From NCBI RefSeq assembly GCF_004310665.1, contig NZ_SIXF01000008.1, positions 1-64,000 of the forward strand: DNA of 64,000 nucleotides, given 5' to 3'. Below are positions 9,814 to 19,186 of the stretch, one piece after another; the stretch's first letter is position 1, and every line of letters starts with the position of its first letter. Source of the DNA: Pedobacter kyonggii. Lineage in GTDB: Bacteria > Bacteroidota > Bacteroidia > Sphingobacteriales > Sphingobacteriaceae. A model generated the notes under the pieces. That model ran no database searches and was not told the DNA's origin. It saw only the letters and a program-made list of their open reading frames with translations. The translations under genes were made by a program, and so were the position numbers.

Positions 9814-10617
9814 ATGAGCAAAATTATTGCATTAGCAAATCAAAAAGGTGGTGTTGGTAAAACAACTTCATCTATAAACCTGGCTGCGAGTTTGGCCGTA
9901 TTAGAATACAAAACTTTACTGGTTGATGCTGATCCTCAGGCAAATTCGACTTCAGGTATCGGTTTCGATCCCCGGAATATTAAAGATAGTATTTATGAGT
10001 GTATCATTAATGATATCGATCCTTTACAGGCCATCCAAAAAACGGATACACCAAATTTAGATTTACTGCCTGCCCATATCGATTTGGTTGGTGCAGAAAT
10101 CGAGATGATTAACCTGAACAACCGCGAGTACAAAATGAAAGCGGTTTTGGAGAAAATTAAAGATCAGTATGATTTTATTATCATCGATTGTTCACCATCT
10201 TTAGGTTTAATCACTATCAATGCTTTAACAGCGGCGGATTCGGTTATTATTCCTGTTCAGTGTGAGTATTTCGCGCTAGAAGGTTTGGGCAAGTTATTAA
10301 ATACCATCAAAATTGTTCAGAACCGTTTAAACCCTGATCTGGAAATTGAAGGTATTTTACTAACCATGTACGATGTGCGTTTACGTTTATCAAACCAAGT
10401 GGTAGAAGAGGTAAAAACACATTTCCATGAACTGGTTTTCGATACCATTATTCAGCGTAATACACGTTTAAGTGAAGCGCCTAGTTATGGTGTTTCGGTC
10501 ATTATGCACGATGCCAATTGCAAAGGTGCCATAAACTACCTGAATCTGGCCCGCGAAATTGTAAAGAAAAACGGCCTTTTAAAGGAAGAAGAAAATATAG
10601 GAACAGCAACTTTATAA
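9814..10617 (+). CDS. parA: Chromosome-partitioning ATPase ParA (Soj)
   Basis: A 267-residue ParA/MinD-superfamily ATPase that drives segregation of ParB-bound origin regions. The deviant Walker A motif KGGVGKTTSS is at about residues 11-20, the A' motif LLVDADPQANS at about 38-48, and the Walker B region FIIIDCSPSLG at about 121-131. The length is that of chromosomal Soj rather than a plasmid ParA with an N-terminal HTH. It is followed after 7 bp by parB, so the two are co-transcribed. It begins a housekeeping run ending at lepB. Confidence 0.96.
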   Translation: MSKIIALANQKGGVGKTTSSINLAASLAVLEYKTLLVDADPQANSTSGIGFDPRNIKDSIYECIINDIDPLQAIQKTDTPNLDLLPAHIDLVGAEIEMINLNNREYKMKAVLEKIKDQYDFIIIDCSPSLGLITINALTAADSVIIPVQCEYFALEGLGKLLNTIKIVQNRLNPDLEIEGILLTMYDVRLRLSNQVVEEVKTHFHELVFDTIIQRNTRLSEAPSYGVSVIMHDANCKGAINYLNLAREIVKKNGLLKEEENIGTATL

Positions 10618-10624
10618 ATTATAG

Positions 10625-11533
10625 ATGACATCTTTTCAGCGAAAAACAGGTTTAGGAAGAGGGTTAAGTGCGCTTTTAGATGATAGCGAATCTTCTCATC
10701 CGCCGAAACAGCAGGTAAATGCTGTTAGCGAAACCGAGCAGATTGGCAATATCAGTCACGTAAGTTTAACTGAAGTTGAAACCAATCCATATCAGCCACG
10801 TACCGAATTTGACCAGGTAGCTTTGAATGAGCTTGCCGATTCAATTAAGGTACAAGGTTTAATACAGCCAATTACGGTAAGGAAATTAGGCGCAAATAAA
10901 TACCAGCTCATTTCGGGCGAACGTAGGTTCAGGGCTTCGAAGCTGGCTGGTTTAACACAGATTCCAGCTTACATCCGCAGTGCCAACGACCAACAGATGT
11001 TGGAAATGGCCCTGATTGAAAATATTCAGCGCGAAAATTTAAATGCCATTGAAGTAGCATTGAGTTTCCAGCGGATGATTGATGAGGTAGGTTTAAAACA
11101 AGAACAATTAGGCGAACGTGTAGGTAAAAACCGAACAACAGTAACCAATTACCTGCGACTGTTAAAACTTCCGCCAGCCATTCAGGCCTCCATCCGCGAT
11201 CAGAGAATTAGTATGGGGCATGCCAGAGCCTTAATTAATGTTGATGGTGTTGATAAACAATTGTTTATTCACCAGGAAATTTTAGAAAAAGGATTATCGG
11301 TGCGTAAAGTAGAGGAGCTTGTACGTAATTTACAGCATGTACCTTTAAAAGCAAACGAAAAATCGAAAGAAAAAGCGGTTTCTTTTCAATATCAAAAATT
11401 GCAGGACGATCTGGCTTCTAAATTTGCTACCCGTGTAAAGTTAAAAGTAAGTCAGAATGGTAAGGGCGCTATAGAAATTCCTTTTATGAGCGATGACGAT
11501 CTAAACCGAATTTTAGAGTTATTAGACTGGTAA
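10625..11533 (+). CDS. parB: Chromosome-partitioning protein ParB (Spo0J)
   Basis: A 302-residue ParB that binds centromere-like parS sites and slides as a CTP-dependent clamp. After a short Gly/Arg-rich start (KTGLGRGLSALL, the typical ParA-contacting tail), the ParB/Srx nuclease-like domain (about 45-135) contains NPYQPR and GERRFRASK, the CTP-binding boxes. An HTH for parS follows (about 140-200, QEQLGERVGKNRTTVTNYLRLL), and the C-terminal dimerisation domain ends the protein. The stop codon overlaps the next start by one base (TAATG), showing tight coupling with the DUF5683 gene. No convincing parS site was found in this window. Confidence 0.96.
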   Translation: MTSFQRKTGLGRGLSALLDDSESSHPPKQQVNAVSETEQIGNISHVSLTEVETNPYQPRTEFDQVALNELADSIKVQGLIQPITVRKLGANKYQLISGERRFRASKLAGLTQIPAYIRSANDQQMLEMALIENIQRENLNAIEVALSFQRMIDEVGLKQEQLGERVGKNRTTVTNYLRLLKLPPAIQASIRDQRISMGHARALINVDGVDKQLFIHQEILEKGLSVRKVEELVRNLQHVPLKANEKSKEKAVSFQYQKLQDDLASKFATRVKLKVSQNGKGAIEIPFMSDDDLNRILELLDW

Positions 11534-12258
11534 TGCAAAAGACTAAGCTTTTAATACTGGTTGCTGCATTTACATTTTTTCTTGTAAACTTAGCCTCGGC
11601 GCAGGTTAAGGATACGGTATTAAAACCTGCTGATACTTCTAAAATCAAATTATCTAAATCGTTAGATACTGCGGCCCGAAAACCGATGACGAGAAAGGAT
11701 TCGATGAAAGCCAAATATGTTAATCCGGGTAAGGTTGCCGGTAGAAAAGCTGTTTTCAGATCGATGATTATACCTGGGTGGGGGCAATTGTATAATATAC
11801 AACTGCTTAACGACGGTTATGGTACCAGGGCTGGAAAAAGCCAGTTTTTTCAAAAGCTGTATACTGGTGGTAAAATTGCAGCTATTTATGGTGGTATATC
11901 GGTACTTACCATGTCATACATTGAAAGTAGCAAACAATATAATTTAGCGTTAACAGAATTACAATATCGCGACTCACATAGCGATCAGCCTGACCCTAAC
12001 GGCCCCTTTGGTAGCCGTTATTCTACTACAGGCATCACCCAACGTAAAGATACCTATAGAAGAAATAAACAGATTGTATTGTTTTCTTACGGTTTGGTTT
12101 ATTTCGCCAATGTAGTTGATGCTTATGTTGCAGCCCGTTTGCATTTCTTCAATATTGATGATAACCTTTCTTTTAAGGTAATGCCATCTATGATTAATAC
12201 CAATTCGATGTATGGTTTCAATGCAACGCCTGCGTTAAAATTATCACTGACATTTTAA
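11533..12258 (+). CDS. DUF5683 domain-containing membrane protein
   Basis: A 241-residue protein characteristic of Bacteroidota, found between ParB and DapB. A signal peptide (about 1-22, ending in NLASAQ) is followed by a low-complexity Lys/Ser/Thr segment. The DUF5683 core then starts near residue 74 with RSMIIPGWGQLYN and a second hydrophobic stretch (AAIYGGISVLTMSYI). A third hydrophobic segment (VLFSYGLVYFANVVDAYVAARLHFF) lies near residue 180. It is probably an envelope protein. Its start overlaps parB's stop. Function is unknown; conserved position suggests co-expression rather than a shown link to segregation. Confidence 0.85.
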   Translation: MQKTKLLILVAAFTFFLVNLASAQVKDTVLKPADTSKIKLSKSLDTAARKPMTRKDSMKAKYVNPGKVAGRKAVFRSMIIPGWGQLYNIQLLNDGYGTRAGKSQFFQKLYTGGKIAAIYGGISVLTMSYIESSKQYNLALTELQYRDSHSDQPDPNGPFGSRYSTTGITQRKDTYRRNKQIVLFSYGLVYFANVVDAYVAARLHFFNIDDNLSFKVMPSMINTNSMYGFNATPALKLSLTF

Positions 12259-12358
12259 TATCGAAACCGTCATGATTAGTTAACTACAGATTTTGAAATC
12301 ATGATCATTTGCCAATTAACGTTAAACAAAAATAAAAACTGAAAATAAATATAAACAC

Positions 12359-13093
12359 ATGAAAATTGCGCTTTTAGGATACGGTAAAATGGGGCAGATT
12401 ATCGAGAAATTTGCAGTAGAACGTGGCCATGAAATTGTTCTAAAGATAACCGTCGATAATCAGGAGGATTTAACCAGACAGAATTTAAAATCGGCTGATG
12501 TAGCCATCGATTTTAGCACACCTGATTCGGTTTTAAAAAATATTGATGCCTGCTTTGATGCCAATGTGCCTATAGTTGTAGGTACTACTGGCTGGTATGG
12601 CAAACTCCAGGAAGTAAAAGACGATTGCAACAACAGTAACAATACGCTGCTTTATGGGTCTAACTTTAGTATTGGCGTAAATTTATTCTTTAAGCTTAAC
12701 CAAACTTTGGCAAAGCTGATGAATAACTACCCTGCCTATGAGGTTCAGGTTGAAGAAATTCACCACACACAAAAACTGGATGCACCAAGTGGTACAGCCA
12801 TTACCCTTGCAGAAGGGATCGTAGATAACCTGGACAGAAAACAAGAGTGGTTAAACGAAGTGGTAGGAACTGATGTTGAATTGTTTCCGAAAGCAGAACA
12901 GTTGCTGATAGAATCACATAGGATAGAAAATATTCCAGGTACGCATACTGTAATTTACAGTAGTGAGGTAGATGAAATAGAAATTAAACATACGGCCCAT
13001 AACAGAGCTGGTTTTGCTTTAGGTGCTGTAGTAGCAGCAGAATGGTTAAAAGATAAAAAAGGATTTTTCAGCATTACTGATATTTTTGAATAG
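12359..13093 (+). CDS. dapB: 4-hydroxy-tetrahydrodipicolinate reductase
   Basis: A 244-residue DapB, which reduces the cyclised dihydrodipicolinate precursor with NAD(P)H in the lysine/meso-diaminopimelate pathway that feeds peptidoglycan. The Rossmann motif LGYGKMGQIIEKFA is at residues 5-18. The active-site block EIHHTQKLDAPSGTAITLAE (about 138-157) has the catalytic His and Lys and the substrate-binding Ser-Gly-Thr. It is shorter than E. coli DapB (273), as is usual in Bacteroidota. It lies 100 bp after the DUF5683 gene and 163 bp before lepB, all in one direction. Confidence 0.96.
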   Translation: MKIALLGYGKMGQIIEKFAVERGHEIVLKITVDNQEDLTRQNLKSADVAIDFSTPDSVLKNIDACFDANVPIVVGTTGWYGKLQEVKDDCNNSNNTLLYGSNFSIGVNLFFKLNQTLAKLMNNYPAYEVQVEEIHHTQKLDAPSGTAITLAEGIVDNLDRKQEWLNEVVGTDVELFPKAEQLLIESHRIENIPGTHTVIYSSEVDEIEIKHTAHNRAGFALGAVVAAEWLKDKKGFFSITDIFE

Positions 13094-13256
13094 GAAATAA
13101 TTTTTAGTTGACAATTGGCAGTTTTCAGTTAAGCGATTTATGCAATTAACCGAATAGCCAAACAGATAATAATCTGTGTAATCACATAATCTGTGAAATC
13201 ACACCGAAGGATAACAGGTAAACCGATTAATAAATCGCAAACCAAAAATAAGATAT

Positions 13257-14450
13257 ATGAATTATAAATTCTGGCAACGAAAAAAAGATGCCCCAAAGAA
13301 GAAAAAAACTAAAACCCGTGAGTGGGTTGATGCAATTGTTTTTGCAGTAGTAGCAGCAACCATCATCCGCGTATTTTTTATTGAGGCTTATACCATTCCA
13401 TCTGGTTCGATGGAAAGATCTTTGCTTATTGGCGATTTCCTTTTTGTGAGTAAAGTTAATTACGGTGCGCGTATCCCGATGACTCCGGTTGCTTTTCCTT
13501 TTGCTCACCATACTATGCCTTTAACCACTTCTACCAAAGCTTATTGGGATGGTGTGCAGTGGAAATATCGCCGTTTACCGGGTTTATCTAAAATTAAGAG
13601 AAACGATGTTGTGGTATTCAACTTTCCCGAAGGAGATACTGTTGCAGTAGAAAACCAGGCAGAAAGTTATTATGCATTAGAACGCAGCATGGGCCGGCAG
13701 CAGGTTAGAAGCACATTTACGATAATAGACCGTCCGGTAGATAAACGGGAGAACTTTATTAAAAGATGTATTGGTATTCCGGGCGATGTAATTTCGATGA
13801 GCAATGGTGTTGCCAATGTAAATGGCAAAAATGAGCCTTTAAAAAATACGGGTATGATGCCGTATCGCATCGAATTTAAAACCATGGATTTTAATTATGC
13901 TGTACTTGATGAATTTAAACTGAATTTAGGCGGAACGCCTGCTATTGCTGATAAGACATATGTTGTAGATGCCTCGCCAGAAATTGCCGATAAATTAAAA
14001 ACATTTGATTTTGTAAAATCAGTTACATTAAGTCCTGATCCTGCCGGGGCTGTTCCGGGAGGTGTTTTTCCGAACGATCCAAACAGGGTTTGGAACCGGG
14101 ATAACTTCGGGCCGATTAAAATCCCTTCAAAAGGATGGACTGTTAAAATCGATAGCAACACCATGCCGCTGTATTACAGGGCAATCAGAACTTACGAAGG
14201 AAATAAAGTAGAGCAAAAAGCAAGTGTTTGGTATATTAATGATAAAGTGGCCACTACTTATACTTTTAAAATGGACTACTATTGGATGATGGGTGATAAC
14301 CGCCACAATTCAGCCGATTCGCGCTATTGGGGTTTTGTACCCGAAGATCATATTGTTGGTAAAGCCTTATTTGTTTGGATGAGCTGGGATAGTACAGCAT
14401 CTTTATTGCATAAAATAAGATGGAGCAGGTTGTTTATGGGGATCCATTAA
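13257..14450 (+). CDS. lepB: Signal peptidase I
   Basis: A 397-residue type I signal peptidase, anchored in the inner membrane with its active site outside; it removes signal peptides from exported proteins. A Lys-rich N-terminus is followed by one transmembrane segment (about 23-42). The nucleophile S51 lies in IPSGSMERSL and the general base K169 in NFIKRCIGIPGD. The C-terminal box MGDNRHNSADSRYWG is near residue 345. It is much longer than many LepB proteins because of inserts between the catalytic boxes, which is common in Bacteroidota. It is the last gene of the parA-lepB run and has a strong terminator after it. Confidence 0.96.
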   Translation: MNYKFWQRKKDAPKKKKTKTREWVDAIVFAVVAATIIRVFFIEAYTIPSGSMERSLLIGDFLFVSKVNYGARIPMTPVAFPFAHHTMPLTTSTKAYWDGVQWKYRRLPGLSKIKRNDVVVFNFPEGDTVAVENQAESYYALERSMGRQQVRSTFTIIDRPVDKRENFIKRCIGIPGDVISMSNGVANVNGKNEPLKNTGMMPYRIEFKTMDFNYAVLDEFKLNLGGTPAIADKTYVVDASPEIADKLKTFDFVKSVTLSPDPAGAVPGGVFPNDPNRVWNRDNFGPIKIPSKGWTVKIDSNTMPLYYRAIRTYEGNKVEQKASVWYINDKVATTYTFKMDYYWMMGDNRHNSADSRYWGFVPEDHIVGKALFVWMSWDSTASLLHKIRWSRLFMGIH

Positions 14451-14466
14451 TAAAATATAATTCTTT

Positions 14467-14505
14467 AAAACGGGCGGATAATCGAAGATTATTCGCCCGT
14501 TTTGT
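14467..14505 (+). terminator. Rho-independent terminator after lepB
   Basis: AAAACGGGCG-ATAAT and ATTAT-CGCCCGTTTT pair over a CGAAG loop with one bulged mismatch. It ends in a T-run and separates the parA-lepB run from the ROK regulator. Confidence 0.88.
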
Positions 14506-14549
14506 TTACGGCCAATTGATAATTAACTTTTAAAAAAAATTAAAAAGTA

Positions 14550-14581
14550 TTGTGATGTTTTAAAAATATTTTTTAAGTTTG
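14550..14581 (+). promoter_or_regulatory. Probable Bacteroidota-type promoter of the ROK regulator
   Basis: TTG at 14550-14552 and TAAGTTTG at 14574-14581 are spaced 21 bases apart, close to the TTG-N19-TAnnTTTG consensus. The predicted transcription start (about 14588) is ~11 bases before the ATG. Confidence 0.5.
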
Positions 14582-14598
14582 AACTGTAATCAAATATC

Positions 14599-15789
14599 AT
14601 GTCTGTAATTGTAGAGAAAAACCAGCGGCTTAGGGCTGGTGTTATTAAGCATTTATACTATAAAAAATCGCTATCACTTACAGACTTGAGTAAGCTGACG
14701 CAAAAGAGCTTGCCTTTAGTTACCGCTGTGGTTAATGGTTTAATAGCTGAAGGATATATTATAGAAGAGGGTTTTGCTCCATCAACAGGCGGCAGAAGGG
14801 CTGCAATGTTCCTGATCAATCCAAATCTGAAAAAATATATTGTAGCCATTGCAATGGATCAGCTAACATCCAGGCTAACCATTTACGACCTTTCAAGGAC
14901 AATGGTTACACCAATTCGGACTTTAGAGTTTGAGCTGTCATCAAAAGAAAGCGATATTGGCGACCTTGTAAGTTTCATCAACACCAGTATCGACCAATCT
15001 GAAATCAACAGAACAGATATTTTAGGAGTTGGTATTGGTATGCCAGGTTTTGTTAATGCCGATGAAGGAATTAACCACTCTTTTCTTAAAGTTAAAGAAG
15101 GAACAACCTTACAAAATTATCTTTCTTCTAAAATCAATTTACCTGTATATATAGATAACGATTCTAGTTTGATTGCGCTGGCCGAATTAAATTTCGGAGA
15201 AGCTGTTAATTTAAAAGATGTAATGGTGGTTAATATTGGCTGGGGAACGGGCTTGGGAATAATTGTAAACGGCAAATTATACCGCGGCAGTAGTGGCAGT
15301 GCCGGTGAGTTTAGTCACATCCCACTTTCAGACAGCGACAATTTGTGCTCTTGCGGCAGAAGAGGCTGTTTAGAGGTTGATACTTCCTTATTAGTGATGG
15401 CTAAGCGGGCGGAAGAAGCAATAGCTGGAGGCGCCGAATCGAGCATGAAAAAACTGTTTAAAGACAAAAGTAAACACCCTGCAGATCATTTCTTACATGC
15501 TGTAAGTCAGCAAGATCCAGTGGCCATATCAGTATTGGCTAAAGCTATTTTTCAATTGGGCAAAGGAGTAGCCACATTAATCCATCTTTTAAACCCTCAG
15601 TGTATTGTTTTAAGTGGAAGAGGAGCTAAGGCAGGTAAAATGCTTTTGCCACCAATCCAGCAAGCTATCCATGAGTTTTGTATTCCCCGAATAGCCGAGC
15701 AAACCGAAATAAAGCTCTCTACCCTGACGGATGAAGCTGAATTATTGGCTGCAGGAAGTTTGACAGTAGAGTATAATCAATTTGACTAA
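14599..15789 (+). CDS. ROK family transcriptional regulator
   Basis: A 396-residue ROK (repressor, ORF, kinase) regulator. An N-terminal winged helix-turn-helix (about 12-60; SLTDLSKLTQKSLPLVTAVV) binds DNA. The actin-like ROK domain follows, with GVGIGMPGFVN (about 150), NIGWGTGLGI (about 214) and the structural zinc site H240 with C250, C252 and C257 (CSCGRRGCLE). It probably represses the SusC/SusD-fucosidase-GH3 genes and is released by a sugar, as in NagC/XylR-type regulators; that is inference from position, 110 bp upstream of SusC on the same strand. A ROK regulator is less common in such loci than hybrid two-component or ECF-sigma systems. Confidence 0.9.
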   Translation: MSVIVEKNQRLRAGVIKHLYYKKSLSLTDLSKLTQKSLPLVTAVVNGLIAEGYIIEEGFAPSTGGRRAAMFLINPNLKKYIVAIAMDQLTSRLTIYDLSRTMVTPIRTLEFELSSKESDIGDLVSFINTSIDQSEINRTDILGVGIGMPGFVNADEGINHSFLKVKEGTTLQNYLSSKINLPVYIDNDSSLIALAELNFGEAVNLKDVMVVNIGWGTGLGIIVNGKLYRGSSGSAGEFSHIPLSDSDNLCSCGRRGCLEVDTSLLVMAKRAEEAIAGGAESSMKKLFKDKSKHPADHFLHAVSQQDPVAISVLAKAIFQLGKGVATLIHLLNPQCIVLSGRGAKAGKMLLPPIQQAIHEFCIPRIAEQTEIKLSTLTDEAELLAAGSLTVEYNQFD

Positions 15790-15899
15790 AGAGATTCTTA
15801 AACATATAACTAAAACCAATGCATATGCTAAAATAAAAAATCAACTTACCAAGTCTCGCACTACCTTAAACTTATTTTAAACTAACTAAACTAAAAATT

Positions 15900-18800
15900 A
15901 TGAAAAAAATGTACTTAAAGTGTCTAAGTATGTTGTTGTTATGTTTTTTAACAATAACAGCTTTTGCACAGAAGAATATTACCGGTACGGTAAAAGACGC
16001 ATCAGGGCCTCTTCCTGGTGTAAGCGTTTCTGTTAAAGGAACTGCAAAAGTAACTCAAACAGATGGCAGTGGAAAATTCTCTATATCAGTAAGCCCTAAC
16101 GAAATTTTAGTATTTACTGCAATAGGTTATGCCAAGCAAGAAATTAGCATAAACAATCAAACATCAATAGATGTAATCCTAAAAGAAAGTTCTAATCAGC
16201 TTGATGAAGTTAATGTAGTAACAACTGCATTGGGGATTAAACGCCAGGAAAAATCTCTTGGTTACGCAGTAAGCACGGTAACGGCTAAACAGCTAACAGA
16301 AGCTGGTAATACCAACTTTGCCTCAGCTCTTTATGGTAAAGCTGCAGGGGTAAAAATTACAACAGCTCCAGGTGGTGCAAGTAGTGCTGTAAACGTTCAA
16401 ATCAGGGGTATTAACTCCATTAATTACAATCAGCAACCTTTATATGTTGTGGATGGTGTGATGATCAGAAACGATGGACAAAATGGTGCTGCTGGTGCTA
16501 ATAACAACAACTATTGGGATGATCAACGCGTTCGTGGTAACGGTATATTGGATATTAACCCTGCGGATATTGAAAGCTTAACGGTATTAAAGGGTGCAAG
16601 TGCTTCTGCACTTTACGGTTCTGATGCGGCGAGTGGCGTTGTGGTAATTACCACTAAAAAAGGGTCTAAAAACAGAGGTTTGGGTGTTGATTTTAACTAT
16701 CAGGGATCAATAGATCAGGTTGCTTTCTTACCTAATTTCCAAAACACTTATGGCCCTGGTTATGATAGAGAAACTAACGTAGCAAACGGTGCAAATGAAG
16801 AAGGCTGGATCGCTGATGCAGGTTCTCCAAGTGGTTTCAGACCTTATTTCAGAGCTTATGCAAATTTTGGCCCTAAAATGGAAGGCCAACAAGTAAGATG
16901 GTGGGATGGGTCAATTCGTTCTTATTCTCCACAACCAAATAACTACAGAGATGTGTATCAAAATGGATATACTTCTAATGCAAACGTTGCAATTTCTAAT
17001 CAGACAGAAGGCGTTAACTATCGTTTCTCTGCTTCTCGTTTAGATTATAAAGGTACTCAACCAGGAAATACCGGTGCTAAAAATACCTTTAACTTAAACT
17101 CTACAATCAAGCTTGCACCAAAATTATCTGCAGATGTGATTGTAAGTTATGTAAATACCATTACCAAAAACAGGCCTTACCAATTAGGTCAAGTTTTAGG
17201 CTCGTTTGCTGGTTTTTTCAGCCGTGCGGAAGATATGAACTTGATGAAAGAAAGATTCCAAACGAGCAAAGGTTACAAGTATGCTACTTTTGATCAAACT
17301 GCTCGTCCTGAACCATTCCTTTTCAATATCAGAGCAACCAATTTGTTGGATTTCTACTGGCAACAATTGAGAAACCAGTATGATGAAAACGAAAACAGGT
17401 TGTTATCCAGTTTCACTTTAAACTATGATGTAGCTAAAAACCTAAAGTTGAGAGGACGTATTGGTAATGACTATACCAGTGTTAAAACTGAAAATCATCA
17501 GTTTACTGAAATTCCAAGCGCGCTTAACACGAATACAAGTACAGGGGCATATACAACAACTCAAGGTCAATACTCAGTACTTTACGGGGATGCGTTATTA
17601 ACCTATTCAAATAAAATTGGTGAAGATTTTGGTCTATCAATCAGTGGTGGTTACCAAGGTAGAAAAGAAACTTATAAAGACTTAAAATCGAACACTAGAG
17701 ATGGACTAGTAACGGAGAACTTCTTTGCCTTATCTAACTCATTTAATGTGGCAGAAACTACTGAGGCACGTAAGGAACAACTTAAGTATGCGTATTTAGG
17801 TATCATGAACCTTAGCTATAAAGATTTCTTATTTGCAGAGGGTACTGCTAGACAAGAATATGTTTCTACCCTTCCTCCAGGAAACAATCAATACTCTTAT
17901 TATTCAGTAAACAGTGGTTTTGTATTTAGTGATCTTTGGAAATTACCAAAATTCTGGAGTTATGGAAAATTAAGAGCTTCTTACGGTGTGGTAGGTAATG
18001 CTCCTCCTATTTATGAAGCAAACATTTCTTATAAGCAAACTTCTTTACAAAGCATCAACGGCCCCGTGCCATCAATCGTATCCTTAAACTCATATGGTAA
18101 CTTAGGCTTAATGCCTGAGAAGAAGCATGAAGCTGAATTTGGTTTGGAAACAAGGTTCCTAAATGGAAGATTAGGTTTAGATGTGAGTTATTATAATAAT
18201 AAGATCAAAAATCAAATCTTACCTTTGGACGTTACTGCAACAAATGGCGCACAAAAACAGATTGTAAACGTTGGTGAAGTAGGTAATAAAGGATGGGAGA
18301 TTGCTTTAAACGCAACACCGGTTTCTGGAAAATTCAGATGGGATACCCGTTTAAACTTCTCAACCAATAAATCGAAAGTTAATTCATTGTATGATGCCAA
18401 TTCTGAGATCAATTTCTATTCTTCAGATCAAGCTACTGCTAAAATTGTGGCCAGAGCTGGCGAGGATTTGGGTAACATCTATATCCGTCCGAGAAAAACT
18501 GATGCGAATGGCAATTACTTAATCAATGATGATGGTTACTATGTAATGGATAATTCTGTTTATGTTAAGGCAGGAAACATTATGCCTAAAGCAGTTGGAG
18601 GTTTCTCTAACACTTTTAGCTACGGAAACTTTGCATTAGACGTAACTATCGATTACCGTTTTGGTGGCAAAATGATTGCACCTAACTTGAAATATATGCG
18701 TGGTGCAGGTATGTTAGAAAATTCAATGGAATTCAGAGATGCAGCTAGCGGCGGTTTAAGTTATACCAGCAATGGTAAAACCTACAATGACGGTGTAGTT

Positions 18801-19166
18801 TTGCAGGGCGTAAATCAAACCACCGGATTGCCAAATACTAAAGTGCTTTCTGCTGCTGATTATTACTTAACCACCTATAACTGGGGTGAAGGTTCATTAA
18901 CCGAAGCAGAGATTTTTGATAACGATTATATCAAAATGAGAGAGGTTGTATTGAGCTATAAAATCCCTGCTTCCTTCACTAAAAAACTGAAAATTTCTAA
19001 TTTAAGATTTTCATTGATCGGACGTAATTTGTTTTACATCCACAGAACTTTGAAAGATCTGGATCCAGAGGCACCGCTAGGAAATAAATGGTGGTCGCAA
19101 GGTGTAGATGTGGGCTCAACAGCTGCATCTAGAAACTTTGGATTCTCATTAAATGCAAATTTTTAG
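15900..19166 (+). CDS. SusC/RagA-family TonB-dependent outer-membrane transporter
   Basis: A 1088-residue outer-membrane transporter for oligosaccharides. A signal peptide (about 1-24, ending in TAFAQ) is followed by the carboxypeptidase-regulatory-like domain (about 26-100; NITGTVKDASGPLPGVSVSVKG). The plug domain (about 115-235) ends in the family signature LKGASASALYGSDAASGVVVITTK. The rest is a 22-strand beta-barrel with aromatic-rich strands and a terminal Phe. It pairs with the SusD gene 20 bp downstream. There is no extra N-terminal signalling domain (no STN), so it should not signal to an anti-sigma factor; regulation is more likely by the adjacent ROK protein. Confidence 0.96.
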   Translation: MKKMYLKCLSMLLLCFLTITAFAQKNITGTVKDASGPLPGVSVSVKGTAKVTQTDGSGKFSISVSPNEILVFTAIGYAKQEISINNQTSIDVILKESSNQLDEVNVVTTALGIKRQEKSLGYAVSTVTAKQLTEAGNTNFASALYGKAAGVKITTAPGGASSAVNVQIRGINSINYNQQPLYVVDGVMIRNDGQNGAAGANNNNYWDDQRVRGNGILDINPADIESLTVLKGASASALYGSDAASGVVVITTKKGSKNRGLGVDFNYQGSIDQVAFLPNFQNTYGPGYDRETNVANGANEEGWIADAGSPSGFRPYFRAYANFGPKMEGQQVRWWDGSIRSYSPQPNNYRDVYQNGYTSNANVAISNQTEGVNYRFSASRLDYKGTQPGNTGAKNTFNLNSTIKLAPKLSADVIVSYVNTITKNRPYQLGQVLGSFAGFFSRAEDMNLMKERFQTSKGYKYATFDQTARPEPFLFNIRATNLLDFYWQQLRNQYDENENRLLSSFTLNYDVAKNLKLRGRIGNDYTSVKTENHQFTEIPSALNTNTSTGAYTTTQGQYSVLYGDALLTYSNKIGEDFGLSISGGYQGRKETYKDLKSNTRDGLVTENFFALSNSFNVAETTEARKEQLKYAYLGIMNLSYKDFLFAEGTARQEYVSTLPPGNNQYSYYSVNSGFVFSDLWKLPKFWSYGKLRASYGVVGNAPPIYEANISYKQTSLQSINGPVPSIVSLNSYGNLGLMPEKKHEAEFGLETRFLNGRLGLDVSYYNNKIKNQILPLDVTATNGAQKQIVNVGEVGNKGWEIALNATPVSGKFRWDTRLNFSTNKSKVNSLYDANSEINFYSSDQATAKIVARAGEDLGNIYIRPRKTDANGNYLINDDGYYVMDNSVYVKAGNIMPKAVGGFSNTFSYGNFALDVTIDYRFGGKMIAPNLKYMRGAGMLENSMEFRDAASGGLSYTSNGKTYNDGVVLQGVNQTTGLPNTKVLSAADYYLTTYNWGEGSLTEAEIFDNDYIKMREVVLSYKIPASFTKKLKISNLRFSLIGRNLFYIHRTLKDLDPEAPLGNKWWSQGVDVGSTAASRNFGFSLNANF

Positions 19167-19186
19167 TCAATTACAAATAAGATATT